Assembly (NCBI GenBank): GCA_028820505.1
Contig: JAPPIT010000174.1
Location: 1-46,028, forward strand
Origin: Defluviicoccus sp.
Lineage (GTDB): Bacteria; Pseudomonadota; Alphaproteobacteria; MPNO01
Reading direction: 5' to 3'
DNA length: 46,028 nt
The notes beneath the pieces were generated by a model. It had not been told where the DNA came from. It did not search any database and saw only the letters and a list, made by a program, of their open reading frames with translations. Position 1 is the stretch's first letter. The number at the start of each line of letters is the position of its first letter. Shown here piece after piece: positions 43,042-46,028 of this stretch. The translations under genes and the position numbers were made by a program.

Positions 43042-45078
43042 GTGACCAGATCGTTCTGCCGCATCTGCGAGCTCGGCTGCGGATCTGTCGTTGAGGTCGA
43101 GGACGGCAACGTCACCGTCGGCCCCGACCCGCAGAACCCCTATTCGAAGGGCTATTTCTGCGTGAAGGGACGGTGGGCGGGGGCCGTCGAAACGGATCCA
43201 GACCGGCTGGATTCGCCTTTGCTTCGGTCTGGCGGTCGGCTCGCCCCGGTTTCCTGGGCGGAGGCGATCGAGAGCGTCGCCGCGAAGCTGCGGGGCGTGG
43301 CCGCGGCGCACGGCCCCCGGTCCATTGCGGTATTTTCCGGAAACTCGGCGGCCTATTCGGGGCATTTGAGCCTCGCGGTGCGAAACCTCATGGCAGGGCT
43401 GGGCACCGATACGCTCTTTACCGCGCTCACGGTCGACTGCATCGCCCGCTATCACGTTGCCGCCGAGGCCATGAACCTGATGTATGCGGTCCCCGTCCCG
43501 TTCTACGACGCGGTTCCCGGCATGCTCCTGATGGGCTCCAACGCGACCGTGAGCCAGTGGAGCCCGGGCGGAAGCACGCCCGGCGGGGCCAAGGTGGCGC
43601 GCGACCTCCGTGCGCGTGGCGGCTGGCTCGGCGTCGTCGACCCTGTCCGCCACCAGATCGCCGATCTGGCCGACGATCATCTGGCCATACGCCCGGGGAC
43701 CGACGCGGTTTTTCTCGCCGCGTTGCTGCATTTCGTATGGAGCGAAGGACATGTCGCGCGTGACTACGTGGCAAGACACTGCCTCGGTCTGGAAGATGTC
43801 GTGGCGGTGTGCGGGGAATGGAGCCCCGGCGATACCGCCGCCGTCTGCGGGCTCGAAGCTGCGGACATCCAGAGAGTGTTCGAGCGGGTGGTCTCTCGCC
43901 CGGCGGTCGTACTCGACCGTTCCGGCCTGAGTATGGCGCCGAACGCCACCGTCACTGCCGGTCTTGCCCTGGCAGTCAACGCATCACTGGGCCGACTCGA
44001 CATCGAAGACGGTTTGTTCGTCCCCGACTATTCGGTGGTTCGGGGAAGAGCGATCCGCGGCAGACCCGACGGGGTACGCTACGGACGGGAATGGCCCAGC
44101 GCCCTCATGTCGGAGGCGATTCTCGGCACGGATACCCTTCGGAAGCCGGCCGATCTCCCAAGGGTCAAGGCGCTCATCGTCGTCGGAGGCAACCCGGCCC
44201 GGAGCCTGCCCAATTCCGGACGCGTCGCGGAGGCCTTGTCGGCTCTCGATCTGCTCGTGGTCGTCGACATCTATCCGACCGATACGACGCGATTCGCGGA
44301 CGCTGTGCTGCCCGGCAGCGGTCATTACCAGCGTCCCGATTTCAACCTGCTGAGCGCCGGGCTCACGCCCCAGCGCTATCGAATATGGACCGAAACCGCC
44401 TTGCCCCTTCGCGGCGACCAGCGCGAGGAGTTGTGGATCGCGAACCGCCTCGTCGCCGCCTTCCATGGCAGGGATGTCGATGGGCAGCCCGGGACGTTCC
44501 GCGATTCCTTGGCGAACTGGGGCCAGGCAGGACCCGAATGGACGGGTGGAGTCGTCGGTGTCACGCGCTGCGGCAGATATCTCAAGGAGGGGTTTCCGAC
44601 GCCCTCCGGCCGCATCGAGTTCGACCGTCCCTGGACCGAAGGGATAGGCGCCGCGCTGCGTTCAGCTCGCGCAACTCCGCCTACGGACGCCTGCGTGCTC
44701 GCCGTCGCTGGTCGCCGCCTCTCCCACGCGGTCAACTCGTTCCTCCACCACATCCCGGAAGCTGCAGCACGCGGCAATCCTGCTCTAATTTCGCCCGCCA
44801 ATGCACAGGCTCTGGGATTGACGGCGGGAGACCGGGTGCTTGTCGAGGGTCCGGGTGGCACTACGGTTGCAGTGCTCGCAGTAAGCAAACGCGTGCCCGA
44901 TGGCTCCATAGTGCTGGCCCACGGATGGGGTCACCGAGACCTGGAGGGCATGTCTCACGTCCGGAAGCAATCGGGCGCAAACGCCAACGCGCTCACCAGC
45001 GGCGAGGATATCGACGCCCATTGCGGCATGCCGGTCTATCAGAGCCATCTCGTTCGAATTAGCAAGACGACTGGGTGA
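43042..45078 (+). CDS. Molybdopterin oxidoreductase (DMSO-reductase family)
   Basis: 678 residues from a GTG at 43042 preceded by GAGGA. An N-terminal [4Fe-4S] site is formed by Cys6, Cys9, Cys13 and Cys40 (CRICELGC...YFCVKG), followed by the large molybdopterin domain (for example 'MLLMGSNATVSQWS', 'IVVGGNPARSLPN') and a C-terminal MoCo-dinucleotide domain ('LISPANAQALGLTAGDRVLVEGPGG', 'ANALTSGEDID'). A possible Mo ligand is Cys133 in VDCIARYH. There is no Tat signal, so it is cytoplasmic. No Fe-S or membrane partner genes adjoin, like acetylene hydratase or transhydroxylase-type single-subunit enzymes; the substrate is unknown. Confidence 0.85.
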   Translation: MTRSFCRICELGCGSVVEVEDGNVTVGPDPQNPYSKGYFCVKGRWAGAVETDPDRLDSPLLRSGGRLAPVSWAEAIESVAAKLRGVAAAHGPRSIAVFSGNSAAYSGHLSLAVRNLMAGLGTDTLFTALTVDCIARYHVAAEAMNLMYAVPVPFYDAVPGMLLMGSNATVSQWSPGGSTPGGAKVARDLRARGGWLGVVDPVRHQIADLADDHLAIRPGTDAVFLAALLHFVWSEGHVARDYVARHCLGLEDVVAVCGEWSPGDTAAVCGLEAADIQRVFERVVSRPAVVLDRSGLSMAPNATVTAGLALAVNASLGRLDIEDGLFVPDYSVVRGRAIRGRPDGVRYGREWPSALMSEAILGTDTLRKPADLPRVKALIVVGGNPARSLPNSGRVAEALSALDLLVVVDIYPTDTTRFADAVLPGSGHYQRPDFNLLSAGLTPQRYRIWTETALPLRGDQREELWIANRLVAAFHGRDVDGQPGTFRDSLANWGQAGPEWTGGVVGVTRCGRYLKEGFPTPSGRIEFDRPWTEGIGAALRSARATPPTDACVLAVAGRRLSHAVNSFLHHIPEAAARGNPALISPANAQALGLTAGDRVLVEGPGGTTVAVLAVSKRVPDGSIVLAHGWGHRDLEGMSHVRKQSGANANALTSGEDIDAHCGMPVYQSHLVRISKTTG

Positions 45079-45519
45079 CCCAACGAGGTGCGCGCTGGTT
45101 ACCGAGTTCAGCACGGCGCACAGACACAGGGCCAGGAGCCAAGGGTTCCGTTTCACCAGCACCCTAGTCGGCAGCGGCGGGGACGTCTTCGACTCCGTTT
45201 CGGCTCCTTTCAGCGTCACTTTCTGTGAATTTCGATCGCCGGTATCGTCGGGTTGGGGCCAGCTTTCTGTTGGGTTATGCACGCGGCATCCCGAGGCGGA
45301 TTGCGAGCGAAACCGCAGGATCTCACGGAACACCGCTTCCGGGCAGCGCGACGGTTACCCGGCTACGCAGTCGAGCGGGCCGAACGGGGGCCGCAGTGCG
45401 CATACCGGCGGATTGGAACTCGACGAAAGCGGGGTTGGGTTTAAACTAACCGGCGCTGTCGGTCATGAGCGGTCCGAACCAGAGCGCGCATGCATCGTCG
45501 AACAGATGGGAGACAGGCA
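45079..45519. other. Intergenic region after the molybdoenzyme
   Basis: No convincing gene. Open frames here have Arg/Ser-rich, unstructured translations. There may be the remains of older rearranged DNA, but no inverted repeat or known IS fragment is identifiable by eye. A ribosome site (GGGAGACAGG) precedes the next start. Confidence 0.45.
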
Positions 45520-45987
45520 ATGTCCCTGGCGTTGGCCTGCTTTTCGCACAGCCCGCTCCAGCTCGGTCATGCGGTACCAGCCGATCGGGCGGCACATGAC
45601 GGATGGACGTGTTCGATCGCGACTCTCGCGGCGTGGGTCCGCAGCTACGATCCCCAGCTGGTCGCCGTCTTCTATCCCGACCATTTCAACGGCTTCTTCT
45701 ATCGGGCGATGCCGTCTTTCTGCATTGGGACCGACGCCCGGGGCGGCATCGACTGGGGCATCGAACCCGGCCCGCTCGACGTGCCGGAAGCGATTGCATC
45801 GGATTGCATCCAGGCCGTGCGCAAGGCGGGGATAGATGTCGCGGTGTCCCGCCGGATGTTGGTCGATCACGGCGTGACCCTGCCGCTCAACGCGTTCTGC
45901 GGCGGGCTATCGGCGCGGCCCTGTCTCCCCATCATGGTCAACTGCAACGCGCCGCATTTGGCGGTCGTTCCGGTTGACGCGCCTTGA
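45520..45987 (+). pseudogene. Truncated MhpB-like extradiol dioxygenase
   Basis: 155 residues from ATG 45520 match the N-terminal half of 2,3-dihydroxyphenylpropionate 1,2-dioxygenase (MhpB): Fe ligand His10 (CFSHSPL), ligand His55 (YPDHFNGFFY), 'MPSFCIGTDA' and 'VDHGVTLPLNAFCGGLSARPCLPIMVNCNAPHLA'. MhpB is about 310 residues; this frame ends at TGA 45985-45987, before the region with the catalytic His and the Glu ligand. The downstream bases to the window edge do not resume the family sequence in any frame I checked. Likely a broken gene. Confidence 0.65.
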
Positions 45988-46028
45988 CGTGCGGGTTGAG
46001 ATCGTTCCTGCATTCCTTGCAACCGGCG

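Noticed and set aside
45079-45519. IS remnant between the Mo enzyme and the MhpB-like fragment
   Set aside because: No terminal repeats or transposase motifs could be recognised in any frame.

Overview
The window is GC-rich bacterial DNA, most likely from an alphaproteobacterium. I infer this from codon use, alphaproteobacteria-like protein sequences and an initiator-tRNA-type sequence; no rRNA or other phylogenetic marker is present. It has two unrelated halves that meet near position 18,300.

Positions 1-18,272 are a single minus-strand operon for a conjugation apparatus of the IncI/R64 type (MPF-I, a type IVB secretion relative). Read in transcription order from 18,272 down, it encodes a PilN secretin, PilO, a novel exported protein with a Gly/Asp-rich tail, two paralogous exported proteins (the second carrying PilP-like and staphylococcal-nuclease domains), the PilQ ATPase, PilR, the PilS pilin, two PilV-like tip proteins, a small coiled-coil protein, a prepilin peptidase fused to a TcpQ domain, then DotD/TraH, DotC/TraI, DotB/TraJ, IcmT/TraK, a second TcpQ-domain protein and the start of one more exported protein. 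Most neighbours overlap by 1-14 bases, so translation is probably coupled. The mating-channel genes expected next lie beyond the left edge.

At 18,302-18,321 lies the last 20 nt of an initiator (fMet) tRNA without the rest of the tRNA, followed at once by a strong bidirectional terminator hairpin. I read this as the attachment-site border of an integrative conjugative element (ICE) lying to the left. The pil operon begins only about 30 bp inside that border, so its promoter must lie across the junction; this suggests expression only after excision and circularisation.

Positions 18,770-20,190 hold two overlapping genes of unknown function, and 20,532-21,581 is a complete IS630-family insertion sequence.

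From 21,989 to 45,078 all genes lie on the plus strand and form a large, apparently undescribed catabolic cluster. It contains a luciferase-like flavin monooxygenase, two alpha/beta hydrolases, a nitrilase-fold amidase, an amidohydrolase, a GlcG/HbpS protein, LigA/LigB-type extradiol dioxygenase subunits, a RidA protein, a binding-protein ABC transporter with a double permease, a SnoaL-like protein, a double-hotdog MaoC hydratase, a stand-alone PaaA/PaaC-like diiron protein, an acyl-CoA synthetase, a complete branched-chain-amino-acid-type (Liv) ABC transporter, a VOC protein and a molybdopterin oxidoreductase. A truncated MhpB-like extradiol dioxygenase follows at 45,520. The early part resembles the Rut pyrimidine pathway in its mix of families (flavin monooxygenase, RidA, alpha/beta hydrolase, amidase). 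My inference is uptake and oxidative opening of an aromatic or N-heterocyclic compound, CoA activation and hydration; the substrate is unknown.
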